DNA of 64,000 nt, from assembly GCF_003335585.1 (NCBI RefSeq), contig NZ_QBFD01000044.1, forward strand, positions 1 to 64,000, read 5' to 3'. Every line of letters starts with the position of its first letter. The stretch's first letter is position 1. The stretch comes from Sulfitobacter sp. DFL-14. GTDB lineage: Bacteria > Pseudomonadota > Alphaproteobacteria > Rhodobacterales > Rhodobacteraceae. The notes under the pieces are model-generated. The model searched no databases. It was not told the origin of the DNA and was given only the letters and a program-made list of their open reading frames with translations. Of this stretch, positions 52,766 through 61,145 are shown piece after piece. Position numbers and translations under genes: made by a program.

Positions 52766-53820
52766 ACCGCCGCCTCCAATGCCCGTTCGACCTGCAACAA
52801 AAGCCGGGGGATTTGCGCTCCCATGCCGGCCATTCGCATATCGTTGAATCCGCGTTTGTCGAAACAGTGGAAGGCGCCCAGATGCATCACAGCGAGCTTG
52901 AACGTCCCGAAAGCTTCGAAATAATTCAACCGCTTCAATTCGACCGAAAGACCTGTGCGCTGGCTGTAGCGCTCGATCAGCTCGTCGCGCGTCAGCAGAT
53001 GACACATATATTTCGACTTGCCGCGCCAGGCCCGCAGACAGGTCCACCCAAGGTCTTCCAGTGGATCGCCCAGATGCACCGTTTCCCAGTCAAGAAACGC
53101 CTGGATTTCGCCGTCGATCTCCAGAAAGTTACCAATTCGGAAATCGCCATGGATGACGCTGATCCTCTCGGCCACAGGTGCATGTGCACGGAACCATTCC
53201 GCAGCCCACTCCAACATGGGAATCCACCTGTCAGACCAGACGTGCATACGCTCAACCCAATAATCGATCTGTTGCAACGTTGCCGTCTCGGGTGTCACAC
53301 CTTGGTCCAGTTCTGACACCGGCGTTTCGCGCCAGTCAAAGTTGTGCAGGTCGCCCAGAATATCAAAGAACTGATAGCCAAGCTTCTTGCGCATCACTTC
53401 ATCGAATGCAGGGCCTCCGTCCGCCGTCCACGGGATAGGCACCTCGCCCTCGACCTTGTCACAAATGAAGAACGGCGCGCCAAACACACGGCCCGTATCA
53501 TCATGCCAGTAGACACCCGGAACGGGCAGCCCCTTAGCCTTCAATGCCTGAAGGGTTACGAATTCGGGACGCGCCTGATATGGCGCAAAGATGCCCTTTG
53601 GTGGCCCGATCCGCAGGATCAAATCCCGTGATACGCCGCCCCATTCAGCGGTGAAACCATAAGTGACCCAGGAAAAGCCGACCGTAAACCTGTTGAGCTG
53701 TCCAATCTCGACCGCCCCGCCAGTCTGTTTTGCGACAAAACCGATCAGCTCAATGCGCACCCGTTCGGTATCAAACGGGTCGAACGGACGCGTGTGGTTC
53801 GTTGAAAGTGTCTCAGGCAT
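52762..53820 (-). CDS. APH-family kinase (LvaA/ACAD10-like)
   Basis: The product of 352 residues has the aminoglycoside-phosphotransferase fold. The catalytic loop VIHGDFRIGNFL lies near residue 215 with the catalytic aspartate, and the metal-binding segment FLDWETVHLGDPLEDLGW follows near residue 232; the N-lobe shows LNRFTVGFSWVTYGF and LILRIGPPKG. Relatives joined to, or encoded with, acyl-CoA dehydrogenases (ACAD10, ACAD11, LvaA) phosphorylate the 4-hydroxyl of 4-hydroxyacyl-CoA. The gene order kinase, small protein, ligase, dehydrogenase supports this reading over antibiotic resistance. Confidence 0.85.
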   Translation of the reverse strand: MPETLSTNHTRPFDPFDTERVRIELIGFVAKQTGGAVEIGQLNRFTVGFSWVTYGFTAEWGGVSRDLILRIGPPKGIFAPYQARPEFVTLQALKAKGLPVPGVYWHDDTGRVFGAPFFICDKVEGEVPIPWTADGGPAFDEVMRKKLGYQFFDILGDLHNFDWRETPVSELDQGVTPETATLQQIDYWVERMHVWSDRWIPMLEWAAEWFRAHAPVAERISVIHGDFRIGNFLEIDGEIQAFLDWETVHLGDPLEDLGWTCLRAWRGKSKYMCHLLTRDELIERYSQRTGLSVELKRLNYFEAFGTFKLAVMHLGAFHCFDKRGFNDMRMAGMGAQIPRLLLQVERALEAAV

Positions 53821-54325
53821 CGGCCTGCCCCATCACAAACCGCCGCGCATCCACCCAGATCAGCCGAAGCATTTCGACGATCATCAGTGCAAAGGCCATC
53901 GGCATAAAAATCACCACCGGCCAAAGCGGCCAGAACGCGGTTCCGACCTGCATCTGACGGCCCGAGTCTATGGCAGCGATCACGAATTTGGTAACGAACC
54001 AGATCAACACCGCATAGACCGCAACTTCCACCATCAGCACCAACAGTGAAACCGCAGCGGCAGCTCGGGACGGCAGTTTTTCGGCCAGCAATTCCAACTT
54101 TGGAAACATCGCTTCCCGGTGCGCCGCCGGCAGCGCCCAGAACACCAAGAGAGGAAAAATCACGCGCTCTATCATGTTGTAAGCGCCTGGAATCAAGTCG
54201 GTGTGGAATACATAGCGCCCCAAGACACTCGCCACCGATATCAGCATCATCAGCGTTAGCGCCGTGCCCGCGCCGATCGAGGCGAGACGGTGTTCGAACA
54301 GGTCTAGATTTGAACGGAATTTCAT
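53813..54325 (-). CDS. dctQ: TRAP transporter small permease (DctQ)
   Basis: This protein of 170 residues has four helices and the small-permease features VLGRYVFHTDLIPGAYNMIERVIFPLLVFWALPAAHR near residues 35-70. It partners the DctM encoded 11 bases upstream. The ATG at 54325 is used; the longer open frame overlaps dctM out of frame. Its end overlaps the kinase gene by eight bases, which ties transport to the catabolic enzymes in one transcript. Confidence 0.88.
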   Translation of the reverse strand: MKFRSNLDLFEHRLASIGAGTALTLMMLISVASVLGRYVFHTDLIPGAYNMIERVIFPLLVFWALPAAHREAMFPKLELLAEKLPSRAAAAVSLLVLMVEVAVYAVLIWFVTKFVIAAIDSGRQMQVGTAFWPLWPVVIFMPMAFALMIVEMLRLIWVDARRFVMGQADA

Positions 54326-54336
54326 TATTTTACCTC

Positions 54337-55650
54337 TCACATCAAGCTCGGCAGCCAGGTGACGATGCCAGGCACAAAAATCATCACGAGCCCGCAAATC
54401 ACCGCCGCAAACAAGGCAAAGGGAAAGGCACTGCGAAACACCGGCCCAACCGAAATCTTCTCGGCTGCAGCTGCGGCGTAAACGGCCAGCCCCACTGGCG
54501 GGGTCAACAGACCCACCGAAATCATCAGCATGGCCATGACTCCGAACCACAGCGGATCAATCTCTGCGGCCTGAATGATCGGCATCAGGATCGGTACCAT
54601 CAACACAATGACTGCCGCGCTTTCCAGGAACATGCCCGCGACAAAGATCACCAGCAGCAACAGCGCGATCAGCAGGCTGGGTTGCGCCATAAGCGGTTCA
54701 GCGATTTCCAGCAACATGCGCGGAACCCGCGAGAACGACAGGAAACGGGCAAATATCTGTGCGCCGACAACCAGCATCATAAGCATGGCTGTGATCTTAA
54801 CGCTTTCAGCCAAGGCCTCACCGAATGCACCCAAGGTTACACGACGCATGGCGAACATGCCCACCACCGACAGGAACGCGCCAAGAGCGCCAGCCTCGCC
54901 AACGGTTACAATCCCACCATAGATTGTGCCGAAGACCATGATCATCAGAAAGATGACAAAGGCGACCGCAGCCAGCGTTCTTCCGTTCAACCTGTCATCG
55001 GTCAGGTCGCCTTCGGCCTTGGCACCATCAACCGCTCCCGGTTGAACGCTACCAAAAACGCGCAGGCAGACCATATAGACCAGAATACAGATCAGCGCAG
55101 GGCCTAGCGCGCCGATGAACATGTGCCCGATGGGCACCAGCGTCAGTGACCCATAGATGATGAAAACGATACTTGGCGGAATGATTGCCGAGAGTGATCC
55201 GGCGACGGCAGCCAGCGAAATCGCAAAGGATCTTGTATAACCGACCCGCTCCAGCTCAGGGCCGGCAAGCGACGCGAGCGCGGCGGATGATGCAGAGGCG
55301 GACCCGGACACGGCACCCAACATCCCGCCAGTGATCAGCGTTGCAACACCCAACGGATAGCGACGATACCCGACGACCCGGTGGCCGACACGAAACAAGT
55401 CGAGGATAACCCCGCCCCGCACCAACATCTGCGCCATCAACAGATAGAGCGGGATGATCGACAGCGAATAGGTCGAAGTGGTGTAAAACACGTCTTGCCC
55501 GATGATCCCCGACAAGACCCTGAAACCATCCGTCCACAGAACGATCCCGACGATCCCGGCTCCCAGCAGACAGCTTGCAACTGCTTTGCCCAGGACAAGG
55601 AAAGACAGAAACCAGCCGAAGACGCACCAAATGATCACGACTTGTGACAT
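54337..55650 (-). CDS. dctM: TRAP transporter large permease (DctM)
   Basis: This 437-residue integral membrane protein has the DctM signatures SAIIPPSIVFIIYGSLTLVPIGHMFIGALGPALI near residue 155 and VGLLTPPVGLAVYAAAAA near residue 390, and about 12 helices. It forms the channel of the third TRAP system in the window. It lies 71 bases after dctP, with a hairpin in between. Confidence 0.92.
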   Translation of the reverse strand: MSQVVIIWCVFGWFLSFLVLGKAVASCLLGAGIVGIVLWTDGFRVLSGIIGQDVFYTTSTYSLSIIPLYLLMAQMLVRGGVILDLFRVGHRVVGYRRYPLGVATLITGGMLGAVSGSASASSAALASLAGPELERVGYTRSFAISLAAVAGSLSAIIPPSIVFIIYGSLTLVPIGHMFIGALGPALICILVYMVCLRVFGSVQPGAVDGAKAEGDLTDDRLNGRTLAAVAFVIFLMIMVFGTIYGGIVTVGEAGALGAFLSVVGMFAMRRVTLGAFGEALAESVKITAMLMMLVVGAQIFARFLSFSRVPRMLLEIAEPLMAQPSLLIALLLLVIFVAGMFLESAAVIVLMVPILMPIIQAAEIDPLWFGVMAMLMISVGLLTPPVGLAVYAAAAAEKISVGPVFRSAFPFALFAAVICGLVMIFVPGIVTWLPSLM

Positions 55651-55680
55651 AATATTCCATTCAAAGATCTGGATTTCTGC

Positions 55681-55706
55681 TCGGCGGGCGCAGAGCGCAC
55701 CGCCGA
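55681..55706 (-). other. Intercistronic hairpin between dctP and dctM
   Basis: TCGGCGG and CCGCCGA pair, extended inward by CGC and GCG around an AGA loop with small bulges. No T-tract follows. Like the hairpin at 46358, it follows a binding-protein gene and may raise its mRNA level over the permease genes. Confidence 0.6.
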
Positions 55707-55721
55707 TTTCTTGATCTGAAT

Positions 55722-56819
55722 TCAGTCAGCCAGATATTCGGCGACACCTGCAGGCAGATTGCCACCTTCTGCCTGAATCAACTCGGCGTAAAGCTTGGCC
55801 GTGGCCCGCGCAGGATGGCCCCCCGCCTCGGTCGCTTCGACCCAGTCGATCCAGGACTGACGCCCTGCCTCGGCGATGTGATCCTGCATTTCCTGAGACA
55901 GATCCCCGATAGGGACAAAACTACCGCCGTCGTTGGCAGCGGATGCTTCTTGAACGGTAACGCCGTTTTCATTCCACTTGGCCGCATTCGTCAAAGCGAC
56001 CTCACGCGCGATTTCGTCAAAGAGCTTCTGGTTTGCTTCGCTCATCTGATCCCAGGCCTCGTTCGAGATCGCAAAGTAGCTTTCCCAATGGCCAATGGAC
56101 AAATCGACAATCGAATGTTGCAGCAGCTCCTGGATCGAATAGGAAGGCCAGTCGGCGATTGCGATGATGATGCCGTCAATTGTTTTGCGCGACAACGCCT
56201 CATAGGCCGCTGGCCCGGGTAGCGTCACAGGTGTTGCTCCCAGGTTTTCAAGTACGATTGTATGCAGCGCAGACCCTGCACGAAGCGGTGTGCCGGTGAA
56301 ATCCGCAGGCTCTGCCAGAACTTTCGATGTCGTTGAAATGGAATAGGGTCCGGTCGCACCAAGCGCCCAGACACGGATATTCTTGTCGACAATCTCGTAG
56401 TCATAGAAAGTCTTGCCGTCTACAAGTTCCACATCAGAGTCGAGAAGCGCCTGAAATGCCCGCGTGACCATTGGAGAGTCGGTGCCATAAGTCGGGAGCT
56501 GCGTTACATCCGACAACGGAAATCGGCCCTCGTGATAGGGGGCGAGTAGCGGCGCCGCAATGTCGATGACCCCGCTTTGCAAACTGTCGAGCGATCGTCC
56601 TACGCCTGCAAGCTCCCCGCCATAGAACTTGGTAAAAGACACCTCACCACCAGTACGTTCCTCCATCGCTTCCGCGAAAGGTTCCATATAGTGCGCGGTC
56701 CACATGTGCGGCTGACCCAGCCCCGTAGACATTGTGTAGGACTGCGCAAGAACCTGACCAGCGAAACATCCGAATACAGCGGCGCTTGCAAGTCCAAGTG
56801 TTGTGTTAATGATTTTCAT
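55722..56819 (-). CDS. dctP: TRAP transporter substrate-binding protein (DctP)
   Basis: The 365-residue product has a signal peptide ending AGQVLA and then a DctP-type domain: YTMSTGLGQPHMWTAHYMEPFAEAMEERTGGEVSF, and a ligand region GTPLRAGSALHTIVLENLGATPVTLPGPAAYEALSRKTIDGIIIAIADW near residues 190-240. The arginine in TPLRAGS matches the carboxylate-binding arginine of the family. GGGAGGAG precedes the ATG at 56819. It is the first gene of the 15-kb minus-strand run and lies about 110 bases after a TetR-type operator. Confidence 0.92.
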   Translation of the reverse strand: MKIINTTLGLASAAVFGCFAGQVLAQSYTMSTGLGQPHMWTAHYMEPFAEAMEERTGGEVSFTKFYGGELAGVGRSLDSLQSGVIDIAAPLLAPYHEGRFPLSDVTQLPTYGTDSPMVTRAFQALLDSDVELVDGKTFYDYEIVDKNIRVWALGATGPYSISTTSKVLAEPADFTGTPLRAGSALHTIVLENLGATPVTLPGPAAYEALSRKTIDGIIIAIADWPSYSIQELLQHSIVDLSIGHWESYFAISNEAWDQMSEANQKLFDEIAREVALTNAAKWNENGVTVQEASAANDGGSFVPIGDLSQEMQDHIAEAGRQSWIDWVEATEAGGHPARATAKLYAELIQAEGGNLPAGVAEYLAD

Positions 56820-56926
56820 TTCGCTCCTCCCAAAGCATGACATGAGGGGCAAGCAACCTTAGCTGCCCAGACGCGGTTAAATGCCTATTTCGCTTCCCAA
56901 CGAAATGAAGTTCCGCCGCCTGACCC

Positions 56927-56947
56927 TTATTGAGTCGTCCTCATTAA
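56927..56947. promoter_or_regulatory. TetR-type operator, motif 1, copy 2
   Basis: TTATTGA, seven bases, TCATTAA. It lies between the divergent dctP operon and the tetR-type gene and matches sites at 40683 and 61146. Confidence 0.75.
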
Positions 56948-56989
56948 TGCTGAGCCTAGAGGAGCACTCCATGATTCGTAAACAAAAAA

Positions 56990-57005
56990 ATGAATGCTGA
57001 TTCAT
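56990..57005. promoter_or_regulatory. Second palindrome, motif 2, copy 1
   Basis: ATGAATGCTGATTCAT is a 6-bp perfect inverted repeat with four-base centre, about 50 bases before the tetR-type gene start. A near-identical palindrome is at 61028-61042, also in a divergent promoter of this regulon. Confidence 0.6.
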
Positions 57006-57053
57006 AATTCATTTAATTTGACCCACCGCGCCTGGTTGGTATATCCCAAGGCC

Positions 57054-57737
57054 ATGAGAAAACTTGCCAAAACCCCGAAACCTGCGGATACAGTACCTGC
57101 GGTGAAACACATGAAACGGCGTTTGACCCGTGCCGAAAAGGCCCAAGTCACGCGCGCCAGGATCTTGGATGCCGCCATCGAAGCAGTCGGAGAGCACGGC
57201 TATGCCGGGGCCACGATCGCCAGGATCGCAGATGGCGCCGGTGTGGCGCATGGCACCTTTTACACATATTTTGAATCACGGCAGGCGCTGCTTGAACAAC
57301 TTTTGCCTGACATTTCAATCGAATTGCTGGATCATATCCGCGATACCGTGATGCAGGCAGCCGATGACCCCATCGCGCGCGAGCGCGCCCGGATCGAAGG
57401 GTTTCTTGAGTTCCTGCGCGACACGCCGCATCTTTTTACAATGCTGCACGAAGGCGAGTTTCATACCCGCGAAGGGTTCCGCCGCCACGTCGAGCTGCAA
57501 ACAAACAGCTATCACCGCGCACTGATGCGCGAAGCCGAGCTGGGTTTCCTGCGTATCAATGACCCTGATGAGCTGTACGTCACTTGCCGGATGCTCATGG
57601 CATCCCGCGATTATATCTCGGCCCACTACTGTATGCGCGACGGCAAGATCGTCGCCCCGCCGCCATTTGTCGTCGATAGCTACATGACCTTCGTCATCGG
57701 CGGACTTTTCAAATCTCACGAGGGAGGACCCGCATGA
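57054..57737 (+). CDS. TetR-family transcriptional regulator
   Basis: The protein (227 residues from this start) has a basic N-terminal tail, then the TetR domain RARILDAAIEAVGEHGYAGATIARIADGAGVAHGTFYTYFESRQALLEQLLPDI and a helical ligand domain. Three ATG codons are possible (56994, 57054, 57111). The first lies inside a palindrome, so I choose the second with low certainty. It is divergent from the long dctP operon, and its stop overlaps the start of an enoyl-CoA hydratase gene. It is the obvious repressor for the repeated operators at 40.7, 56.9 and 61.1 kb, probably released by a pathway acyl-CoA. Confidence 0.88.
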   Translation: MRKLAKTPKPADTVPAVKHMKRRLTRAEKAQVTRARILDAAIEAVGEHGYAGATIARIADGAGVAHGTFYTYFESRQALLEQLLPDISIELLDHIRDTVMQAADDPIARERARIEGFLEFLRDTPHLFTMLHEGEFHTREGFRRHVELQTNSYHRALMREAELGFLRINDPDELYVTCRMLMASRDYISAHYCMRDGKIVAPPPFVVDSYMTFVIGGLFKSHEGGPA

Positions 57738-58495
57738 GCGATATTATCTGGACCATTGACGCCGGAGTGGTGCGCCTGACCGTGAACCGCCCTGACAAAC
57801 TGAACGCCCTGGCCAACGCCACGGCCGACGCATTACGCGCGGCCATCGCCGAAATCGAAGCGCATCCCGACGCCCGCGCCGTGGTGCTGACCGGTGCCGG
57901 GCGCGGCTTTGGCGCAGGCTATGACCTGCCAGCTGTCGACATGTCCAGGACGCCGCAACTTGACGACGTTCTCAACACACATTTCAACCCGCTGATCCGC
58001 CAGATCCGGCAGAGCCACCTGCCCTTTGTTTCAGCTGTCAACGGCCCTTGTGCCGGGGCTTCTATCGGGCTGGCGCTGGCTGCCGATATCGTGCTGGCAG
58101 GGCGCTCGGCCTACTTCTACGAACCGTTCATCGGATTGGGACTGGTCCCTGACGCGGGCAACACTCTGTTCATGACCCGTCTGGCCGGCAGGGCCCACGC
58201 CAGTGCGGCCATGCTGTTAGGTGACCGGATTTCGGCAGAAGAAGCAGAACGGTGGGGCCTGATCTGGAAAGTGACCGATGACGAAAACCTGCTGGGCGAA
58301 GCAACTGAAACCGCGCAACGCCTCGCCAAAAGCTCAGCCCCGGCCATCGCCGCCACCAAAGCCCTGATCCACGCGGCCTCTGAACCGGACATGAGCGCGA
58401 TGCTTGACCGTGAAAGCGTGTCACAGGGCATCCTGGGCCGGGGCGAAGAAATGCGACGGGCGATTGAAGCCTTCAAAAACCGCAAGTCAGGCTGA
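57734..58495 (+). CDS. Enoyl-CoA hydratase/isomerase, PaaG-like
   Basis: This crotonase of 253 residues has AGRGFGAGYDLPAVDM near residue 55, NGPCAGASIGLALAADIV near residue 103 and EPFIGLGLVPDAGNTLFMTRLAG near residue 130. The aspartate in LVPDAG, with no glutamate at the other usual position, resembles the PaaG isomerases more than classical hydratases. It may shift a double bond in an unsaturated acyl-CoA. GGGAGG lies before its ATG within the end of the tetR gene, so the two are co-transcribed. Confidence 0.88.
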   Translation: MSDIIWTIDAGVVRLTVNRPDKLNALANATADALRAAIAEIEAHPDARAVVLTGAGRGFGAGYDLPAVDMSRTPQLDDVLNTHFNPLIRQIRQSHLPFVSAVNGPCAGASIGLALAADIVLAGRSAYFYEPFIGLGLVPDAGNTLFMTRLAGRAHASAAMLLGDRISAEEAERWGLIWKVTDDENLLGEATETAQRLAKSSAPAIAATKALIHAASEPDMSAMLDRESVSQGILGRGEEMRRAIEAFKNRKSG

Positions 58496-58500
58496 AAAAG

Positions 58501-58926
58501 CTAGTCCAACCGCACGACAGCAATCAATTGCCCGGCCTGCACGGTCTCGCCGTGCTGGTTCACCACATCAAACGTATAGGTCACCACGCCACGTCCGGGC
58601 GTTGACGACTTGCGGACTTCGGCGATCTCGATTTCGCCATGGATCGTGTCGCCAATCCGCACACCGCCCTTGAAATCCCAGTTCAGGTTGACCATTCCGA
58701 TCACCCTGTCCCCGAATATTCCCAGATGTGTTGCCATCCCGATGGTGCTGGACAGCACCAGCGGCCCATGCGCAGTGCGCGCGCCATATGGTGTTGTCGC
58801 GGCAAAGACCGCATCGACGTGGATCGGCGTAAAGTCACCGGAAATGCCTGCAAAAGCCACGATATCGGCCTCTGTAATCGTGCGCCCCTGCGTCCGATAC
58901 TTCGCGCCTTCGACCAGCGCGATCAT
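58501..58926 (-). CDS. MaoC-like dehydratase
   Basis: The 141-residue protein has a single hot-dog domain with the hydratase-2 motif FAGISGDFTPIHVD near residue 28 carrying the catalytic aspartate and histidine, and GVRIGDTIHGEIEIAEVRKS further on. It should add or remove water from a 2-enoyl-CoA, giving the R-3-hydroxyacyl-CoA. It overlaps the SDR gene by four bases and ends five bases from the convergent crotonase gene. Confidence 0.88.
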   Translation of the reverse strand: MIALVEGAKYRTQGRTITEADIVAFAGISGDFTPIHVDAVFAATTPYGARTAHGPLVLSSTIGMATHLGIFGDRVIGMVNLNWDFKGGVRIGDTIHGEIEIAEVRKSSTPGRGVVTYTFDVVNQHGETVQAGQLIAVVRLD

Positions 58927-59792
58927 GTGTCGCCTTCAGTCTTGAAATAATCGGGTTTCCCTGTGGTCCACGTTTCACCCCACAGCTGCCCGCCTCCGTC
59001 CACCGTCATCACTTCACCGGTGACAAAGTTGCCGGTTGGGGCCGCAAGATAGGCACAGGCTTGCGCGACATCCCAGGAATTGCCGACCCGCATCATCGGG
59101 TTGGATCTGGAATAGGTCGTGCGTGCCGCTTCGGAATAGACGTTCCAACCGTCTGTTTCGATCGCACCCGGCGCAACGCAGTTGACGCGAATGCCCAGCG
59201 GTGCCCATTCGACGGCGACAGAACGGCTCAACCCGATCACACCTGACCGGGCCGCGACAGTATGCGCAACACCATAAAGCCCGTGAGTAGTCACCACGAC
59301 TATGTTGACGATATTGCCCCCCTGCCCCGCATCACGCCAGCGTTGCGCAGCAGCCTGCATCATGTGCCAGGTACCATTCAGATTGGTATTGATGACCGCG
59401 TCCCAGCCTTTTGGTGAATAATCAATCGCGGCCTGTGGAAATTGCCCCCCGGCGCTATTGACCAGAATGTCCACGCGCCCCTCGACCTCCCAGACCCGTG
59501 TCCAGAAATCGTCCACCGACTCCCGGCTCCGCACATCCAGAACCTCGCTTCGCGCCTGATGCCCAGCCGCAGTCAATGCGGCGACCAGCTCATCCAGCTT
59601 TTCCTGCTTGCGCCCGGTGACCACAATCCGCGCGCCCATCCGGGCAAAATGCCACGCAACCGCGCGCCCGATCCCCCCCGCGCCGCCGGAAATGACTGCG
59701 ACCTGCCCCTGCATTGCATCCGCTGCAAAGACCAATTTCTGCGCTGCCAGATCCTCGTCCGACAGGCCAAACTTCCGCACCGTATCAGTCAC
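58923..59792 (-). CDS. SDR-family protein with altered catalytic residues
   Basis: The product of 289 residues has the Rossmann motif VISGGAGGIGRAVAWHF near residue 35 and NSAGGQFPQAAIDYSPKGWDAVINTN in the middle, plus the usual RVNCVAPGAIETDG later. At the place of the active-site YxxxK the sequence reads TVAARSGVIGL, so tyrosine appears to be threonine and lysine arginine. Peroxisomal-type 2,4-dienoyl-CoA and trans-2-enoyl-CoA reductases also lack the standard tyrosine, so an enoyl- or dienoyl-CoA reductase role fits. I start at the GTG at 59792, which overlaps the dehydrogenase gene. Confidence 0.78.
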   Translation of the reverse strand: MTDTVRKFGLSDEDLAAQKLVFAADAMQGQVAVISGGAGGIGRAVAWHFARMGARIVVTGRKQEKLDELVAALTAAGHQARSEVLDVRSRESVDDFWTRVWEVEGRVDILVNSAGGQFPQAAIDYSPKGWDAVINTNLNGTWHMMQAAAQRWRDAGQGGNIVNIVVVTTHGLYGVAHTVAARSGVIGLSRSVAVEWAPLGIRVNCVAPGAIETDGWNVYSEAARTTYSRSNPMMRVGNSWDVAQACAYLAAPTGNFVTGEVMTVDGGGQLWGETWTTGKPDYFKTEGDT

Positions 59793-60981
59793 GCGGCATA
59801 TCCTTGAGCAATTCACCGGAAATGATCATCTTGCGCACCTCTGTCGTGCCCGCACCGATCTCCATCAACTTGGTAGAGCGGTATAGGCGGTTGATCTCGG
59901 ATTCCCAGATGTACCCTGTCCCCCCATGCAGTTGCACCGCCAGATCCAGCACCTTGTTCACCGTCTGGGCAGCATACATGACCGACGCTGCGGTCAGCTT
60001 GTGAATATCTCCGCGCCCGCCTTCACCAACCTCGACCCGAGCCGCAGCGGCAAGCACGCGATGGGTAAAGGTGCGCATGGTTTCGACGTGTACATACATT
60101 TCCGCCAGCATCGACTGCACCATCTGGAAATTGCCAATAGCCCGACCGAACTGCTTGCGGGTTTTCACATAATCCGTGGACAGATCCAGCGCCCGCTCGG
60201 CGATCCCAAGACACAGCGGCGAGATCATGGCACGCTCCAGATCCAGGCCGCTCATCACGATCCCGACACCCTTGTTCTCGGTGCCGACAAGGTTCTCGGC
60301 GGGCACCCGGCAATCATCGAATACCAGCTCGGCAGTCTGACTGCCGCGATACCCCATTTTTACCAGCTTCTGCGCGACCTTGAAACCGGGCGTATCCGTC
60401 TCGACGACAAAAGCCGAAATCCCTTGCGGGCCCTTGTCCGGATCGGTCTTTGCGTAGACCAGGACGATATCGGCCACCGGACCGTTTGTGATATAGATCT
60501 TTGTACCGTTCAAGACATAGTGATCTCCGTCGCGCCGCGCCGTGGTGCGCATCGACCCCAGCGCATCAGACCCGGCTCCGGGCTCCGTCAGCCCCAGCGC
60601 ACCAATCATCGACCCGTCACACAGGCCCGGCAGATATTTGCGCCGCTGATCTGCGTTGCCGTTGCGATAGATGTTGTTGGCGCAAAGGTTGTCATGCGCC
60701 ACGACCGACAATGCCATAGCGTGATTCCAGCGGGAAAATCCCTGCAACACAAGGCCGGCATTCAGCAGATCCATTCCCGCGCCGCCATATTCTTCCGAAA
60801 TCGTTGCGCCCAGAAATCCCGCCTCACCAATCGCGCGGAACGCGTCACCCGGCCACCACTCCTCAGCATCCATGCGTTCTGCCAAGCCATGTAACTCGTT
60901 GCGGCCATAGCGATCCGCCAGGTGCAGAATTTCACGTTGCTCGGCGTCGAGCTCAAATAATTCGGGCGCGTTCGTGGTCAT
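59785..60981 (-). CDS. Acyl-CoA dehydrogenase, isovaleryl/citronellyl-CoA type
   Basis: This flavoprotein of 398 residues shows LTEPGAGSDALGSMRTTARRDGDHYVLNGTKIYITNGPVAD near residue 130, GYRGSQTAELVFDDCRVP near residue 210, the GLDLERAMISP segment near residue 245 where isovaleryl-CoA dehydrogenases place the catalytic glutamate, and HGGTGYIWESEINRLYRSTKLMEIGAGTTEVRK at the end. That placement points to a branched acyl-CoA substrate. It is the first gene of an operon with the SDR and MaoC genes. Confidence 0.9.
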   Translation of the reverse strand: MTTNAPELFELDAEQREILHLADRYGRNELHGLAERMDAEEWWPGDAFRAIGEAGFLGATISEEYGGAGMDLLNAGLVLQGFSRWNHAMALSVVAHDNLCANNIYRNGNADQRRKYLPGLCDGSMIGALGLTEPGAGSDALGSMRTTARRDGDHYVLNGTKIYITNGPVADIVLVYAKTDPDKGPQGISAFVVETDTPGFKVAQKLVKMGYRGSQTAELVFDDCRVPAENLVGTENKGVGIVMSGLDLERAMISPLCLGIAERALDLSTDYVKTRKQFGRAIGNFQMVQSMLAEMYVHVETMRTFTHRVLAAAARVEVGEGGRGDIHKLTAASVMYAAQTVNKVLDLAVQLHGGTGYIWESEINRLYRSTKLMEIGAGTTEVRKMIISGELLKDMPRD

Positions 60982-61027
60982 GGCAGGCCTCCTCCTCAGC
61001 CGGATTTTTTCGCCGCTCTACATATTC

Positions 61028-61042
61028 ATGAACAGCATTCAT
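61028..61042. promoter_or_regulatory. Second palindrome, motif 2, copy 2
   Basis: ATGAACAGCATTCAT, read on the other strand ATGAATGCTGTTCAT, nearly repeats the palindrome at 56990-57005. It lies about 47 bases before the acyl-CoA dehydrogenase start. Confidence 0.6.
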
Positions 61043-61145
61043 TATCTAACCTTTCAGCGAGGGCAAAAGAAAACAAGAAAAAAATAACTCTTGTTTGAAA
61101 ATCAATAAAACATGAAAGAATCTTAATGGTATCATCTTGACATAC

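Noticed and set aside
52762..53820. Aminoglycoside resistance gene
   Set aside because: The phosphotransferase fold is shared, but translational coupling to a CoA ligase and an ACAD10/11-type dehydrogenase gene points to acyl-CoA metabolism.
57315..57719. A minus-strand 134-codon frame
   Set aside because: It is antisense to the TetR gene and has no motif.
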